From NCBI RefSeq assembly GCF_000321225.1, contig NW_004451410.1, positions 888,265-952,264 on the forward strand: a stretch of DNA of 64,000 nt, written 5' to 3'. The stretch comes from Odobenus rosmarus divergens. Its lineage: Eukaryota; Chordata; Mammalia; Carnivora; Odobenidae. Both the position numbers and the translations under genes were made by a program. The notes below the pieces were generated by a model that saw only the letters and a program-made list of their open reading frames with translations, was not told the DNA's origin and made no database searches. This document shows, one piece after another, positions 35,741 through 48,179 of this stretch. The first letter of the stretch is position 1; each line of letters begins with the position of its first letter.

Positions 35741-37789
35741 ATTTATTATTTAATATATGTTGTTGATTTTTTTGTGGTTTCAGGTGGGAAGGGTCAATTC
35801 CTGTCACTCCATTTTGTAAATTCTGAATCAATCAGCCATTTAGAACCAGTGATATATTATGTACACACACACAGATATATACATATATACATATCTGTGG
35901 GTATGTTTCCATGTATGTACGTGTGTGTATGTGGTTGTCTGAACAAAGTTAAGTGATTTGTTACAGGGCTTTGGTCTTACACAACCGTGGGATCAGTTTC
36001 AGACAGTCTCTGTAAGGTGTTTCATTGCATTTGATGTTGGAACTTGAAATCTATCTATAGGGCAGGCAGTTGAGAAGTAAGAAGGATGCAAAGTGGGAAG
36101 TATTGAGTAAGGGAACCCATGAACATGAACTGGGGCCGATGAGGATAGACTGAATCCCATCAGTGTTTTCATAGTGTCTGATATTGAAGAGAAGCATGGG
36201 TTTATGCAAAAGCTGCTCTCTTCCTCAATTGCTCAAACTTACCCAGTTGGTCCAATAGTCAGAGAAGCTGATGGAGGACCACCAGGTCTCATAGAGTAGT
36301 GTTTGCTGTTGCTTTATGACAGATGATCCAGGCACTAGATTACAACACGTATGAGCATTGCTTCACCTCTGACTTCCATATGTCATACCAGAATCTCTCT
36401 TACGGCCTTTCCTAACTGGGTACATCCCAGGAACGGCATTCTGCGGAATGTGGTTTGGCATCGTTCCCCTTGCCAGTCTTGCACTTGTACACATCGTCTT
36501 CATTTGCACTTAATTTCTAACCAAAGACAGAAAGAATGCTTTGCTTCTGCCTAATGTGCTACACAATCCAGTCTACGGCCAACAACATGCTCACCTGTTT
36601 CCTGAATAGGATAGACAACCTGTTTCTGTCGTTGGGATATTCATTCTAATTTGCATTCCTCTTTGCTGTCTATAACTTAAATAACTTTGCTGACACACCT
36701 TATTTTAGGTGATAAGGGAATTTAAAAAGGAAAAGAAAATAATCCTGACTTTATTACTATTATAAAAATTTCTTGAGTGTTTTCTTATTTCAGTTCACTC
36801 AGTTTATTATAAATTGTTATAGGGAAGTAATTCAGCCAGAACTCTTATTAATTGACACTTCTGTATCTCCCCAATGCAGCCATAATTGATGATGATGATT
36901 ATCTCCCTGAAGCACTGCATGTTTTTGATATGCCTGCTGAATCATTAAATAAAGATTAAATTCCGTTCTATAAAATTTTATTATTAAATGCCTTCTATTG
37001 TGGTCTAATTTTTTGCATAATTGTGTTCCACAAAAGATATTTGTCTTAACTATATGTAAACCTTGATACAAGATACAGATTACCCCTTGTCTGTACGTAT
37101 CTATCTCGTAATGGTGTGTTCATGCCAAATTAGTGCAAAAGTAGATTGTATCATTTTAAAATCTCAGCTTTGGGCTCTTCCTTATAAATAGCCCAGTATG
37201 TGTTGGTTTCTGTATACATATTGAATGTGCATGGACAGTTTCAATTAATTTTCACACAAATTCCAAGTTCAGTATTCTTGTTTACCAAATAATATTTTTA
37301 AAGCAATAAATTAAAAAGCACCCCTCTACCCCCAAATTACCATGAAATCTGAAGTGCCTTTACTAAGTCTTGGAAATAGTGGTGTTGGATAGCTCAGCAC
37401 TATACACTGGCAAGTTCTCTACTGGAAATTACCAAAGAGTATGTCTTAGGAAATAGGAGATCTCAGATGGAGCTTTGAGTCAGCTGTCTTTTGGTTCCTG
37501 TGGGCTCAGTCATTCATCCCTCACAGACACGATTGCAATGAGGGGCTGGTCGCCAGTCTGCCACTGACATCCACTGCATTTCATGTTACTGTGTTATAGA
37601 TTTACATAAAATATCATGGCAGGAATTTGAGGACAAATTACATATAAAAGTGGAAATCCTTGTTTGGGGGATTTATTGATTGGTGTTTTATTCTTTGACA
37701 TAAACATACTCATGTATTTTAGCTTCTGCACATTTAATCAATAAGGACAATACCAGAATTATATGCTTGGGTAGGAAGAGACTCTTAAT
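35741..37789. other. Intron with a short CA/TA/TG tract
   Basis: A mixed 'acacacac', 'atatacat', 'gtgtgtatgt' tract occurs at about 35861-35935. Text at 35970-36600 has a repeat-like feel ('gaaatctatctatagggcag'), perhaps old LINE/LTR debris, but I cannot name it. No exon is supported. Confidence 0.45.
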
Positions 37790-37960
37790 TTATTAATAGC
37801 AATCATTTATTGAGACTTTACTGCATTTCTTGCAGTATGTAGACACTTTAGTATAGGCTTCCGTATACCATATATAGATAGGTTTTCCTCTAACCATTGC
37901 TAGGTTTAATTCCATTATACCCCAATTTTCTTATTTGGAAATTGAGGTTAGTAATACTAT
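37790..37960 (-). mobile_element. Probable MIR fragment, antisense
   Basis: 'agcaatcatttattgagact' followed by 'aattgaggttagtaatacta' keeps the order of the antisense MIR consensus ('agctaacatttattgagcgc ... ttttacagatgaggaaactgagg'). Strongly diverged. Confidence 0.45.
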
Positions 37961-39034
37961 GTATCTGAAAAATCCAGTTAAACAGTTACTGCTCTCCTTG
38001 ACATACAGTGTTTTGTCAACAAAATGGTAAATTGTGTTAGTCTGTAATTTTTAATGCCTGTATAGCCCTGTGAGGAGTGTCTTCATATCCTGGAAAGATG
38101 GGGCTGGGACTCAGAGTCTCGTTAACCAGGGCAAAGCCTAGTACATGTGCTGCGTTGTCCTCTTCCGCCTGTTCTGGGGAGGAATCCTAATTTTTATCAT
38201 TGCCCTAAAGTCAACAGACAGTTGCTGAGGGCTGCCTGGGCTCCCAGCATTCCCGTCAGCCCTGGCCATACTGCCTGTCACACAGTCCTCAGCACCAGGG
38301 CTGAGATGGTGTCCTCCTCTGTCAGGCCACGGCTGGACTTAGCCCCAGGACCTGTGCATCCCACGCCCTGCTCTGCACTTCCCCCACTGTGCTGTTTGTA
38401 CTTTAATTTCTGTTGACCATATTAACACTTTCCATTCATATGACAATACCTAACGGCAACAGAGGGTTACTGTTTTTGTTTTTGTTGTTTTTGGGTTTTT
38501 TTTTGCCACCTTCAGAAGAGTTGCTGTAGCTCCAGACAAAGGGTTCTGCGTTCAAATCTTTGGGAAAGTTTCCAGTAAGTGTGGCTTGTGATCAGTGTCA
38601 TCTTGTCTCAGCCTCCTTCCCTCCCTCCCTCCCCATAACCATCCTGAACCCATCTAACATTGTTTGGCAATCCTCATTCTATAGCTTATCAATAATACAG
38701 TTGTTTACCAAATTCACTGTAGTCTTTTAAATAATGTAAATGTGGGTAATGCCATTTGGTCCTGCCTATCACTGTTATTAACTGAGCCAGGGCTCACGTC
38801 ACTCTTCATTGCAGAGCCTAGATTAGACCCAGGGTTTCAACTCTCAATTTCAGCATTTTTTTTCTATGATACTCCCTGTGTTGTTTCATAAACTTGGAAA
38901 TAAAATACAGTTCATTTTTGATTTCCTTACTTATTTTGGCAAGTGACTTTTTAGAAAAGAAATAATGCAGCAGGCACATGAAAAAGGAATAATATATGAA
39001 TTATAATTTATAAGACAGAGAAGCACGCGATTCA
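37961..39034. other. Intron with GC-richer patch and (CTCC)n tract
   Basis: 38147-38416 is GC-richer and open on the + strand for 89 codons, without a recognised domain. A (CCCT)n tract lies at 38612-38634. 38770-38880 has MIR-like text ('gagcctagattagacccagg'). Nothing else recognised. Confidence 0.45.
38612..38634. repeat. Short (CCCT)n tract
   Basis: Tandem 'ccct' units seen directly. Confidence 0.85.
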
Positions 39035-39235
39035 GTGCCCAGGTGCAGTGCGTGGGCTCTGATCAGACAGCCTGGGTCCAGTGCTGACTACCATTCACTG
39101 GTGGCGCAGTCTTAGGGGAGTCGACTTACAGTACCATGCACCCCAGGTTTTCATCTGTCAGATGGGTTGTTAAACAGGTTAAATAAGTTGTATATATATA
39201 AAGCACTCAGAACAGAGCTTGGTAATTTCCCTCCC
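39035..39235 (+). mobile_element. MIR, sense orientation
   Basis: The order matches MIR: 'gtgggctctgatcagacagc' and 'ctgggtccagtgctgacta' (tRNA-like half), then 'ttttcatctgtcagatgggt' (core), then 'aagcactcagaacagagctt' (3' part). Confidence 0.8.
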
Positions 39236-39296
39236 TACAAATAAAACAAAAACACCCTAATAGGTGATGGCTTTTATTACTATTAAGAATGTGGTT

Positions 39297-39488
39297 GGGA
39301 CGCCTGGGTGGCTCAGTTCCTTAAGTGTCTGCCTTCAGCTCAGGTCATGATCTCCGGGTCCTGGGATCAAGTTCTGCATCAGGCTCCCTGCTCAGCTGGG
39401 AGCCTGCTTCTCCCTCTGCTCCTCCCCCTGCTTGTGCTCACTCTTGCTTTCTCTCCCTGACAAGTAAATAAGTAAAATCTTAAAAAAA
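39297..39488 (+). mobile_element. SINEC, sense
   Basis: Head 'gggacgcctgggtggctcag', 'gctcaggtcatgatctccgg', 'gggagcctgcttctccctct' and tail 'aagtaaataagtaaaatctt'. Flanked by a perfect 'aagaatgtggtt' (39285-39296 and 39495-39506), with a short AT stretch after the A-tail. Confidence 0.97.
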
Positions 39489-39920
39489 TTATTAAAGAAT
39501 GTGGTTAATATTGGGAAGTCTATAATTAAGGTCTTTGGAAAGGTGTAATATTTATAATTCTGACAATAGTAATAGTTATATTCTTGTAGGACCCCTTATT
39601 AAGTGACAGTGCAATTAACCCTTGAGAAGGAGGAGTGCTGACTCTCTGGATGTCTCCCCTTCCTCCCTTGTAGAATGTAGGAAAGGCCATGTGTGCACAT
39701 GTGTGATTTTGTGTGGGGGTTTAGGTGTACTACCTTGCTGTTTCTTGGAGGAATATTTCTCATTGCTGTAGCTAATGTTGTATTATATCTAAGAGCTCAC
39801 CGCTGCTTTTTTACACACAGAATGCTTACTTTCAGGAGACGTGTGACAGAGTTTTTGGTTTTTGTGAATAAATAAAAATTTTGTTGGTTTTGTTTCTTCA
39901 GGAAAATAATTATAATTTTT
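39489..39920. other. Spacer between two SINECs
   Basis: Unique intronic text. The 60-codon + frame at 39693-39875 contains a hydrophobic run but has no supporting signal and is rejected as a gene. Confidence 0.5.
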
Positions 39921-40084
39921 TAAAAAAGATTTTCATTTATTTATTTAAGAAAGAGGGAGGGTGAGTGGGGAGGGGTTGGGGGGGAGAGGGAGAAAAAAAT
40001 CTGCAGCTGACTCCACACTGAGCGTGGAACCAGACTCAGGGCTGGATCCCACAGCCTTAAATGACTGCGCCACGTAGGCGCCCC
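39921..40084 (-). mobile_element. SINEC, antisense, internally deleted
   Basis: 'aaaaaagattttcatttatt', 'gtggaaccagactcagggct', then a direct jump from 'ggatcccacagcc' to 'ttaaatgactgcgccacgta'. The usual 'atcatgacctgagctgaaggcag' segment is missing, which shortens the copy to 164 bp. Flanked by 'aataattataattttt' (39905-39920) and 'aatcattataattttt' (40085-40100). Confidence 0.95.
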
Positions 40085-40100
40085 AATCATTATAATTTTT

Positions 40101-40868
40101 GAGTATTAAAGGATTCTCAGTAATTTTAAATTTGGGGATGTTGATAATTTGTTTTTGAAGGAAGTTGATTTATGTACAGTTACAGGGGTACATTTCAAAT
40201 GTGGACGTTTTGGGTTCTGTGTGATTATTATAACCAAAAGGGTATTTGGTATGGTAAGATACTTGAGAAACCATGAAGGAAATAATTGGTTTGGCCTAGC
40301 AATGAATGATTTGGTAAAAGAGTTTGAGAAATTTTCAAGTGTTATTTAACACCCATTAACATCTGAATTTTGGAGTAAACAAATCTCATATAATTATAGA
40401 TTTTTTTCTCTATTTGCCACATAAAGTTTTGGACAGATTTAAATTCCTTTGAGAAAGTTCAGGTTTTTTTCTGTGTTCATCTAAGGTAATGTGCTAATAA
40501 AGAGGCCAGAGAAGTGGATGGAAAATATTCCTTTGTGAAGTCATGTTTAAAACAATATAAATAGGAACCTGTTTACAAATATGTTTAGGAAGATATATAA
40601 CATAAGTCATTTCATATGTTATGTGAATAAAGTTTTAGGACTTCATTTAGATGTTGTTTTATTTTGTGCAGCATATTTTACATTTTAACAACAACCATAG
40701 CATGATCTTGATTTCTAATGCTTTGGAAGTAAAATATCTATTTTATCTTGATTTTGTTCATAATAAAGCCAATGCACTCTATCCCCATTGGCCATTGTTT
40801 TTAATAATGCTCAGCATCTTTATGTTTACTTCGAAGCATAATGATTCTTAACCAATTACATTGTATTT
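40101..40868. other. AT-rich intron, no feature recognised
   Basis: Frames at 40149-40349 and 40651-40851 have no domain or splice context. Confidence 0.5.
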
Positions 40869-41063
40869 GTTTATTTATTTTATTTATTTATTTGACAGAG
40901 ACAGAGAGAGAGAGTGAGCACAAGCAGGGGGAGGGGCAGAAGGAGAGAAAGAAGCAGGCTCCCCGCTGAGCCGGGAGCCCGATGCAGGACTCCATCCCGG
41001 GACCCTGGGATTATGACCTGAGCCGAAGGCAGACGCTTAACCCACTGAACCACCCAGGCGCCC
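40869..41063 (-). mobile_element. SINEC, antisense
   Basis: 'ttatttatttgacagagaca', 'aagcaggctccccgctgagc', 'gggattatgacctgagccga' and head 'actgaaccacccaggcgccc'. Flanked by 'tacattgtattt' (40857-40868) and 'tgcattgtattt' (41064-41075). The frame 40880-41104 is translated SINE. Confidence 0.97.
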
Positions 41064-41075
41064 TGCATTGTATTT

Positions 41076-42029
41076 ACTTTTATCTGACCTGTTTTACAGG
41101 TCATTAATTTTTAGTTTGTATCTTCACCATAGGATAAATATTTTCTCTTTAAATATTATGAGTAGTTTCTGAATCCCAGTGAATTAAAGAAAACAAAAAC
41201 TAAAACCTCTGTCCTACATCAGCTACTTGATTTTTCACTCATTAGTTTGTCAAGAGTCCTATTCATTTAGATCGGTATTTAATGCACTGTTGATTTTAAT
41301 TGTGAATACTTTGGTTTCTGTAGCGTTCCCTTTTTCTGTTTTCTTGTCTCCCATGAGGTGGACTCTTTTCAGGAGGCCGGAGGGGGGCACAATGGCGGAA
41401 CGAGCTCTGTAGCAAGGTCAGGACGTGTGACTCTGGCGTTTGCATCTTCAGCTTCTTTGTAAAAAAATTTTTACATTTTCTTGTAAAAGTCGCAGGTGCC
41501 TCCATTCTTGGAGTCCCAGGCCCTCGCAGTTCAGGTCAGGCCAGCAGTGGATGTGCTGCTCCTCGTTCAGTCACAGCTGAGTGCGTTGAGGAGACACACA
41601 TGTGCTGTGTAAAGTGTAAAAGGAGCATGCTAGTTTTTACTTTTAAAAATTTTAGCAGTTGTAGAAAAGCAAAGAATATAAATAATCTAAAAGTAAGTCT
41701 CAAGTTAAGTGATTTTGATTTGTATTTGCTTTATGTATATGCTTTTATGTTTATATGTCAGAGGACGGGATTACATTGTAAGTAATATTTTTGTCTTTTT
41801 AAATCTAATATGCCTTGAGAAATTTTCTGTACTTTTTATTGATGCATAATATTCTCATATAATCATGCCATTGCTCCTGAGCATTTAGGATATTTTTATT
41901 TTTTAGTTGGAGTGCAGCTTTTTTGCCTTTTTTTCAGATGTTTTCTCGAAGGTATATTCCAGAAATCGGGATAACTGGTTCAGATGACTATTGAAAACAA
42001 ATATATGCTTGTTTAAGGCTTGGTGCTTT
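41076..42029. other. Intron, no feature recognised
   Basis: A slightly GC-richer patch lies at 41340-41600, with short frames on both strands and no recognised product. Confidence 0.5.
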
Positions 42030-42540
42030 ATTCAGTTCGGTGAGGAATCATAAAATGTTTATGAGCTGAGGTGCAGTATGAACCTACTTTGGAAAGATTA
42101 TGTGATGGTGGTATATGGGGTGAATTGTAATGGAGAGCACCTTGACGCCCTAGCATTCCGATAAAATGGTTTGCTCTAGTGTAATTATACCAGTGAAAGA
42201 GAAGTATGCAATGTCTTGATAGGGAACAATTGTGAAGAAACAGCTGATTTATGAACCTGAGGATGTGATTATTGAATTGGGAAGGTGGTACAGGTGTTAG
42301 AATTAGGGAAATTTGGAGACACCATTCGTGAGGGAAGGTCATGACTGAGGGTCAGACATGTTTTAAGGTGGTGTCAGTTCAGAGAAGAAAAAATGCCCCA
42401 GGAAAAGCCACGGGTGCAGATACGTCTTTTAGAGTCATCCACGAAGAGGTTATGCATGACCCCCCAGGAAATGAATTACAGCTTTGAAATAAGAATGAAA
42501 ATGTCACCCTTTGGAGGTAAGAGGAAGAAGAAGAGTTGGC
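42030..42540 (-). mobile_element. Probable L2 body fragment, antisense
   Basis: 'tgggaaggtggtacaggtgt' and 'ttagagtcatccacgaagag' follow the order of antisense L2 body text seen more clearly at 4.1-4.9 kb. The 104-codon minus frame 42028-42342 has no recognised domain. Confidence 0.35.
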
Positions 42541-43185
42541 GGTAGGTGTGTGCTTTGAGGGTGCACAAAAAGAATTGTTTGAATAGAAAACTTTGCTTCT
42601 ATAGATAAAATGTGTTTTTTTTTAATACAAAGACATATTTGTATGCCACTTGGAAACCTATATAGTAGTGTAGCATAATGGAAAGACACAATCAATTATT
42701 GTAATGAATACTCATTACCAAGGGTTGCGATCCTCTGTGTATATCTCCTTTCCTTGTCACCAGGAAATATGCACACCGTATTTGTTTGTGTGTGTGTTTA
42801 TTCACTTATTTCCTAGCTTTGTGCGCCGAAAGGGCTTTGATTCAGTGGTATCCCAGTAGCAGCCATCATAGTTAGCACCTAGATCTTGCTATGTGAATAC
42901 CACTGCTTACTGTAAGAAACTAGGGCTGATTCCCAGGTCTGCAGCAGGGAAGGTGCCTGGGGAGCTTAGAACATCTTCTGCTACGAAATAAGGAAATGCT
43001 CAAACACTGAGCAATGATGTCAAAAGGACATAGTAGACAGCTTTAAAGGGTCTCCATTGGCCAATCTGGGGACAGTTTGAGAATTATAAGGCATAATTAT
43101 GCTAATTGATTATAAAACATGACATAAAAGTGAAAATCCAAGAGTCCATTTAAAATTCTTGAAAGGGAACAAGGGAGAGAGCATG
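42541..43185. other. Intron, no feature recognised
   Basis: No gene, RNA or clear repeat visible. Confidence 0.5.
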
Positions 43186-43189
43186 AGAC

Positions 43190-43690
43190 AGATGGGTAAA
43201 TGGTGAAGTTCTTTGTAGAAGAATGTCATTCTGATAAATGTAGGAGGAACGATAGAATTAGAACATTATCATTTTGCAACCCTCATTATAATAATCGAGA
43301 TAGGTAAGACTCATTAGTGAACACTCAAGCCATTGGGAGAAGGTTGTTTGGGAAGAAGATGGTTGAGTGTCAGCTAATAGAATCCACCTGCATTCCTTGG
43401 CTAGTGGCCCATTTCATCCATGTTCAGGGCCAGCAGCAGAGCCAGCAACATAGCCTCTCTCTGGCCCCGCTCTCATAGTCACATCTCCTTCTCCGACCCC
43501 TTTCTTCTGTCTTCCTCTTCCACCTTTAAGGACACTTGCGTTTACATTGATCCAGGATAATTTTTCGATGTAGAAGTCAGCTGATGAGCAACCTTAATTT
43601 AATTTGCCACCTTTATTCCCTTCCGCTTTGTATCCTAACAGATTTTGGAGATTAGGATGTGGACATCTTTCAGGGGCCGTTGCTCCTATG
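43190..43690 (-). mobile_element. MaLR-type LTR-like remnant, antisense
   Basis: 'ctgcattccttggctagtgg', 'ttaaggacacttgcgtttac', 'cagctgatgagcaaccttaa' and 'gattaggatgtggacatctt' follow the same order as the repeat at 15.8-16.2 kb, which ends 'gattaggacccgatgttt'. It is old and non-coding. Family by resemblance only. Confidence 0.55.
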
Positions 43691-44415
43691 ATGTGGAATC
43701 ATTAGGAGAAATACACACTTACGGCAATATGAAAATCTATAAGTCATCTGTCTTTTTATACTGTCCCATTAAAAACTGAAATTAACATGTAAAACTATAG
43801 TATAAAAGTAGTCTTCATTTACAGTCACTTTCAGAATGGTAATACCTTATTAATCATAAAAAAGACATATTAAGCAAAATGGCAAAAATTTCCATATATA
43901 TTTTTAATGACAAGTGACATTTGCTCCAAATGTCAAATCACATTATTGATAATATATTGTTGTATATCTAGAACCTGTGTGGGGAAATGGACTGTGATCG
44001 TTCTTTGGAGAATCATTATTTAATATCCTGTGTATACTTTTTTGTCCGCTGTACAGGGTTTACTGCGTTCATAGATTGTTGCTTATAAATATGTACAGTG
44101 ATGAAAATTAAGTTGCTTAGCTTACACTGATTTTGTGCTCACTGCCAATTAGATGACTTTGGTTGATCACTGCTGTTGATCTTAGAGCAAGGGGGAGACT
44201 TTTCAAATTCCCATTTGTGGTACTGAGAAGTTTTAGTGCACCATCAAGCCCTATTTTAAAATAGTATATGTCTCGTTTCTTCCTGATTATGCGGACATGA
44301 CCTCTTCAGATGTCTGTTTCCACCACCTGGATTTTAAACCCCATGAATGTGGAGACTGCGTTTTGTTTCTCTTAGTCTACCCAGGCCCTCGTTCATTGCT
44401 TGGTGTTCTGTATGT
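43691..44415. other. Intron, no feature recognised
   Basis: AT-rich text without coding, RNA or clear repeat signals. Confidence 0.5.
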
Positions 44416-44419
44416 GCTA

Positions 44420-44640
44420 GTTCCCGGCCGTTGAATGACAGCTGTGGGGTGGGCCCAGTGCTAAATAATGCATCTTTGTTTTCTCGTTTTTACAACTTTC
44501 TGAGGTATTATTATCCCCACACTACACATCGGGAAGGAGAGGATCAGTGTGATTCAAAAAGAGAGGAGCAGGATCACCCACACGGTCAGTGGCGGAGTTA
44601 GGGTCTGGCCCCGCTGCCGATGGCGGAACCCGTGCCTTAG
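44420..44640 (-). mobile_element. MIR, antisense
   Basis: 'tctgaggtattattatcccc' is the antisense MIR core ('gggataataatagtacctac'). It is followed by 'cacacggtcagtggcggagt' ('cacacagctagtaagtggca' in the consensus). The frames at 44347-44767 on the + strand arise from MIR text. Confidence 0.75.
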
Positions 44641-45009
44641 AAAGAGTACACCCGGGCACGTTCCTGTCTCCATTTCAGCGTTCCCCAGACTCCAGAGCAG
44701 CACTTTCTATATGTGTCCCGAAGATGCAGGTCTGAGATGTACATTGGTTTTTGTGACAAATATTTAGTGGTCCACGAAGTTGAGAGAGTGAGCTGTGTAC
44801 ATCTCCCCTCCCTCTCTTGGGTCTCGGTGCTCAGGAACTGCTTCCCACTGGGAAGCCCGTGGGCTCTCACTCTTCTAACCCAGTGTTGCCCCAGTCTGAC
44901 TTCAGCCCTGCCATCCATCCCTCCCCTTTTGGTAATATCCCTATTAACATCCTGCAGAGCAGTCATCTATAGGGTATTTGGCAAATGTTGAGAATCTGGA
45001 TAAAATGTA

Positions 45010-45390
45010 AAGTTTTTGGCATGACTTGTAAGACCCTTCATGATTTAGAACTCTGCTGGTTTTTTTTTTCTTTGTTATCTCAGACTTGTACCTAATTCTC
45101 TAGCAGTCTTTCTTGACCTTTCTGTGTTATTTGACTCCCCACTGCATGCCCTGTTTCATGGGCTTGGAATCTGCACCCACGAACCAGTTTAACCGTTCTG
45201 CTCCCAGGCCTCCCTGGAACCTTGGAGAGGCCCCTGCTGTCTGCGGCCTCTGCTTGCCACCTCGGTGATGGCCCCTAACGCTCTTGATCATTGTTCGCTG
45301 CTCTCCTGTCTGTTCTTTGCTTAGGCCTGAGTGCTGTTTGCTTTTGGGTCCCCAGTGCTTCCTGACAGTATTAAAACGTGAACCTTTTAA
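45010..45390 (+). mobile_element. L2 fragment, sense
   Basis: 'gtaagacccttcatgattta' matches the L2 sense phrase 'aaggccctgcatgatctggc'. Downstream 'ctgctctcctgtctgttctt' and 'gcttaggcctgagtgctgtt' keep the expected CT-rich character. Borders approximate. Confidence 0.5.
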
Positions 45391-45579
45391 TTAGTGTTTG
45401 AATCGAATCCCTTTGAATTGCACTGTAGTTCTTAAGAACATGGCGTTCCTAAGCAGACTGACAGTGTGGCAGGCAGCTCCCCTTCCTGCTAACCTGGTGC
45501 CCGATTCCAGAGGTAAAATGTTGGGGGTGGTGTTTATGTCTTGAACCTTTGAGCCTAGGGTGGATAAGAGCTAAAAGTG

Positions 45580-45810
45580 GTAACGATTTATATAATGTTA
45601 AGAATGTGTGAGTCACTACGCTCTCTACTGTGCAAACAATAATCATGTTATCCTCATCACACCCTTATTAGGTAGGAACAGTTACTACCACCCCATTTGA
45701 TATACGAGGAAACCGAAGGCACTTCATTAAATAACACGTCTGAGCTTACACGGTGAATTCATGCTAGGCTATCGAGAGCAAGCACTTTAGGTCCAGAGTC
45801 ATGTCTTAGT
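45580..45810 (-). mobile_element. MIR, antisense
   Basis: 'catgttatcctcatcacacc', 'attaggtaggaacagttact' and 'gaggaaaccgaaggcacttc' run in the order of the antisense MIR consensus ('ttaatcctcacaacaaccctatgaggtaggta ... gaggaaactgaggc'). Confidence 0.8.
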
Positions 45811-48179
45811 GGCAGTGCTGTGAGGGCTTAACAGTGGGCACCACCTGTGAGGTGGCCCTCCGTAGTGTCTGCTGCATCTTTGGTGGCACCTGCAGGATTG
45901 ATAGGAAACCTGAGTTGTTCACCTTTTAGGAAAGCGAGGGCCTTTTGTGAGGGGTGCAGTGCAGAGAGAGGGGACAGGATTGGGGGGTCCATGGTGGACC
46001 TTGGAGACTCAGAACACCAGTGAAGTCCTGGAGAAGGAGCAAGGGGTGCGGGGATGCGGTATTACATGTAGGTTTCCTTTCTTAGGGGACTCTAGCGTTT
46101 AGAATATGTGTATAAATGCTTGGAAAATACCAAATATCAGTTTCCTTTAAAGAAATACTGAAGTTTAGAATTTTTACTCATTCAAGCCTTTCTTTCTTTC
46201 TCCTAGTTAGTTAAAATTATTATTTTTAATCCAGAGACTTAGGCTCAAAGTCACACTGTAAAGGAGGAACAAACGAGGCCTTGGGTTTGTGGCCATTTGG
46301 AAGTGTGTGACCATTCATTATTCTTTGCTTGCTTGTTGCTGCGTTTGGTTTGAGTGCTCTGTTTCTGCCGCCCAGCTCCCCCTGCCCTTCTTGGAGACTG
46401 AGATAAATAGAAATACAATGTAAATGAGTCGGCGTGAGTGCTTGCTTACATCTCAGGCTGCTGGCTTTCAGGTAGGTAGGTGTTTTTGTTTGAAGTGGTG
46501 GATTTGTCAGATTCTGCATCTTGAGCTTTGAGGTCATCTTATGTACGTCAACTGAAATCTTCTTAAAGCTGTTATGTGTGTTGATTAAGGTGTTAACTTG
46601 TCCAATGGAGCGGAGGCTTTTGTAGTTGACATCCTTAAACTTTTTTTTTTCCTGGCTGTAACGAGATCCCTGGCACGATATGTACATTTACATGTATATT
46701 CACACACGTACATACATGCATAGAGAAGCACATCTGTGTATCAGTAGCATGATGAATGTTAGCTATCATTCATTCATCTGTCCTTACCTGCTCCTCATGC
46801 TGTGTTGTCTTTCCAGTGTTTCTTCAGTTCTTATAAAATTCCCGTGAAGCACTGCTTTCCTGCCCTTTCCACCCAGGGGCTCGCAACTCGGAGGAGGTAC
46901 TCAGTGTTCTCAGAGTTAGTCTAGGCATAGCAGGCCACCGGGCCAGGGGCCACCTTTCCACCACCGGCACCTCCTTCCCCCCCCAGCCGCGAGCTAGGCA
47001 GCCGTGCTCTGCTCACCTCAGCATGCGGAGCTCACTCACCAGCGTTTGTTGGGTCCACCGCCATGGGCTCTGATGCCAGCTCCCTGTGCTTGCGGGGGTT
47101 TGTTTTTTAAGTTTTATGCTTCTTCAGCAGTGACTGAAAACTGTCAGTTATGTTACTGTTTGGCTCACTCAGCATTCCTCTGGGTGAAGTCCGCGTTCCG
47201 ACAAGCAGTTTGGGAAGTGTAGCGTGGGTATGGAACGGCCAGTGGGAGAACTGGGTGGAGGGCTCTGGATCCCTCAGTAAGACCTAATGAGTAAGTACAT
47301 GTGCTCGCCTCATAGTCCTGAATTAACATGTCTTACAGATTCTTGTTAACTTACTGCGTTGTCGCGTTTGGCTTGTGACTGCCTACAAGCAAATGCAGTT
47401 ATCTCTCCTGTGACCCATATGGCCTACACTGACCTGATCCTCAGACGTTTGCAAGTAGCTGGATATTCTATCCTACAGGCCGGTCTCTGAGGAACATTTG
47501 CCCTTCTTAGAGAGACGAGGGCCACAGAAATAATAACATAGTGAAAACTCAAGAAACATACTGCTCTTGCTTCTCCTCTTTGCTCGAGTTCTGGAGAAGC
47601 AGCCTGTGCAAACCTGACTTTTGGCCCCTGCATTGAACGCCTGACTTGAATGTGTGCGTTAGGGAATGCTGGTGTGCTGTGGTCCTTGGTTTCTGTTGCT
47701 TTCCACATCTCCTTCCCTGTAATCGTAGCATTGTCTCTTATTTACTTAGGTAGATCCGTCAGATAATCTCTCATGACTCTCAAGTGGAAATAATTCTGCA
47801 GTGATAAAACCTAAGGGACTAAAGGAAGAGGTTCTGATTAGATAGATAGATCATGTAGGAGAAATTAGTTTAAAATTAGAAGTTAAAATATGAAATGTTT
47901 GTCCTGAAAAGTAGAAATCTATAGCTAGGATGTAAATGTTATTACTCTGCTGCTCTTTTGACACCAAAAACAATTTTAAGTGATGCTATTTTAGGCAATT
48001 ATAGATACTTGGAAATCAATCATATTTAAAAAACACTTTTTTATGATTTCAAGGTGTTCCTTCAGATTGTCAGGCATTTGCAGATGGAGAGTCTCAGAGA
48101 GTATGTTCTAGCATGGATCTCGCCCTTGACGGCAAGACCAGAGGTTGGCCTTTTGTTAAGTACCTCTGTCAGAGTCGTC
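45811..48179. other. Intron with the longest unexplained minus frame (46226-46687)
   Basis: A 153-codon minus frame at 46226-46687 is the longest open frame not explained by SINE or GC-rich sequence. Its peptide is Lys/Asn/Ser-rich with no domain I recognise, no splice context and no poly(A), so it is not called a gene. 46900-47220 is moderately GC-rich. No other feature is recognised. Confidence 0.45.
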
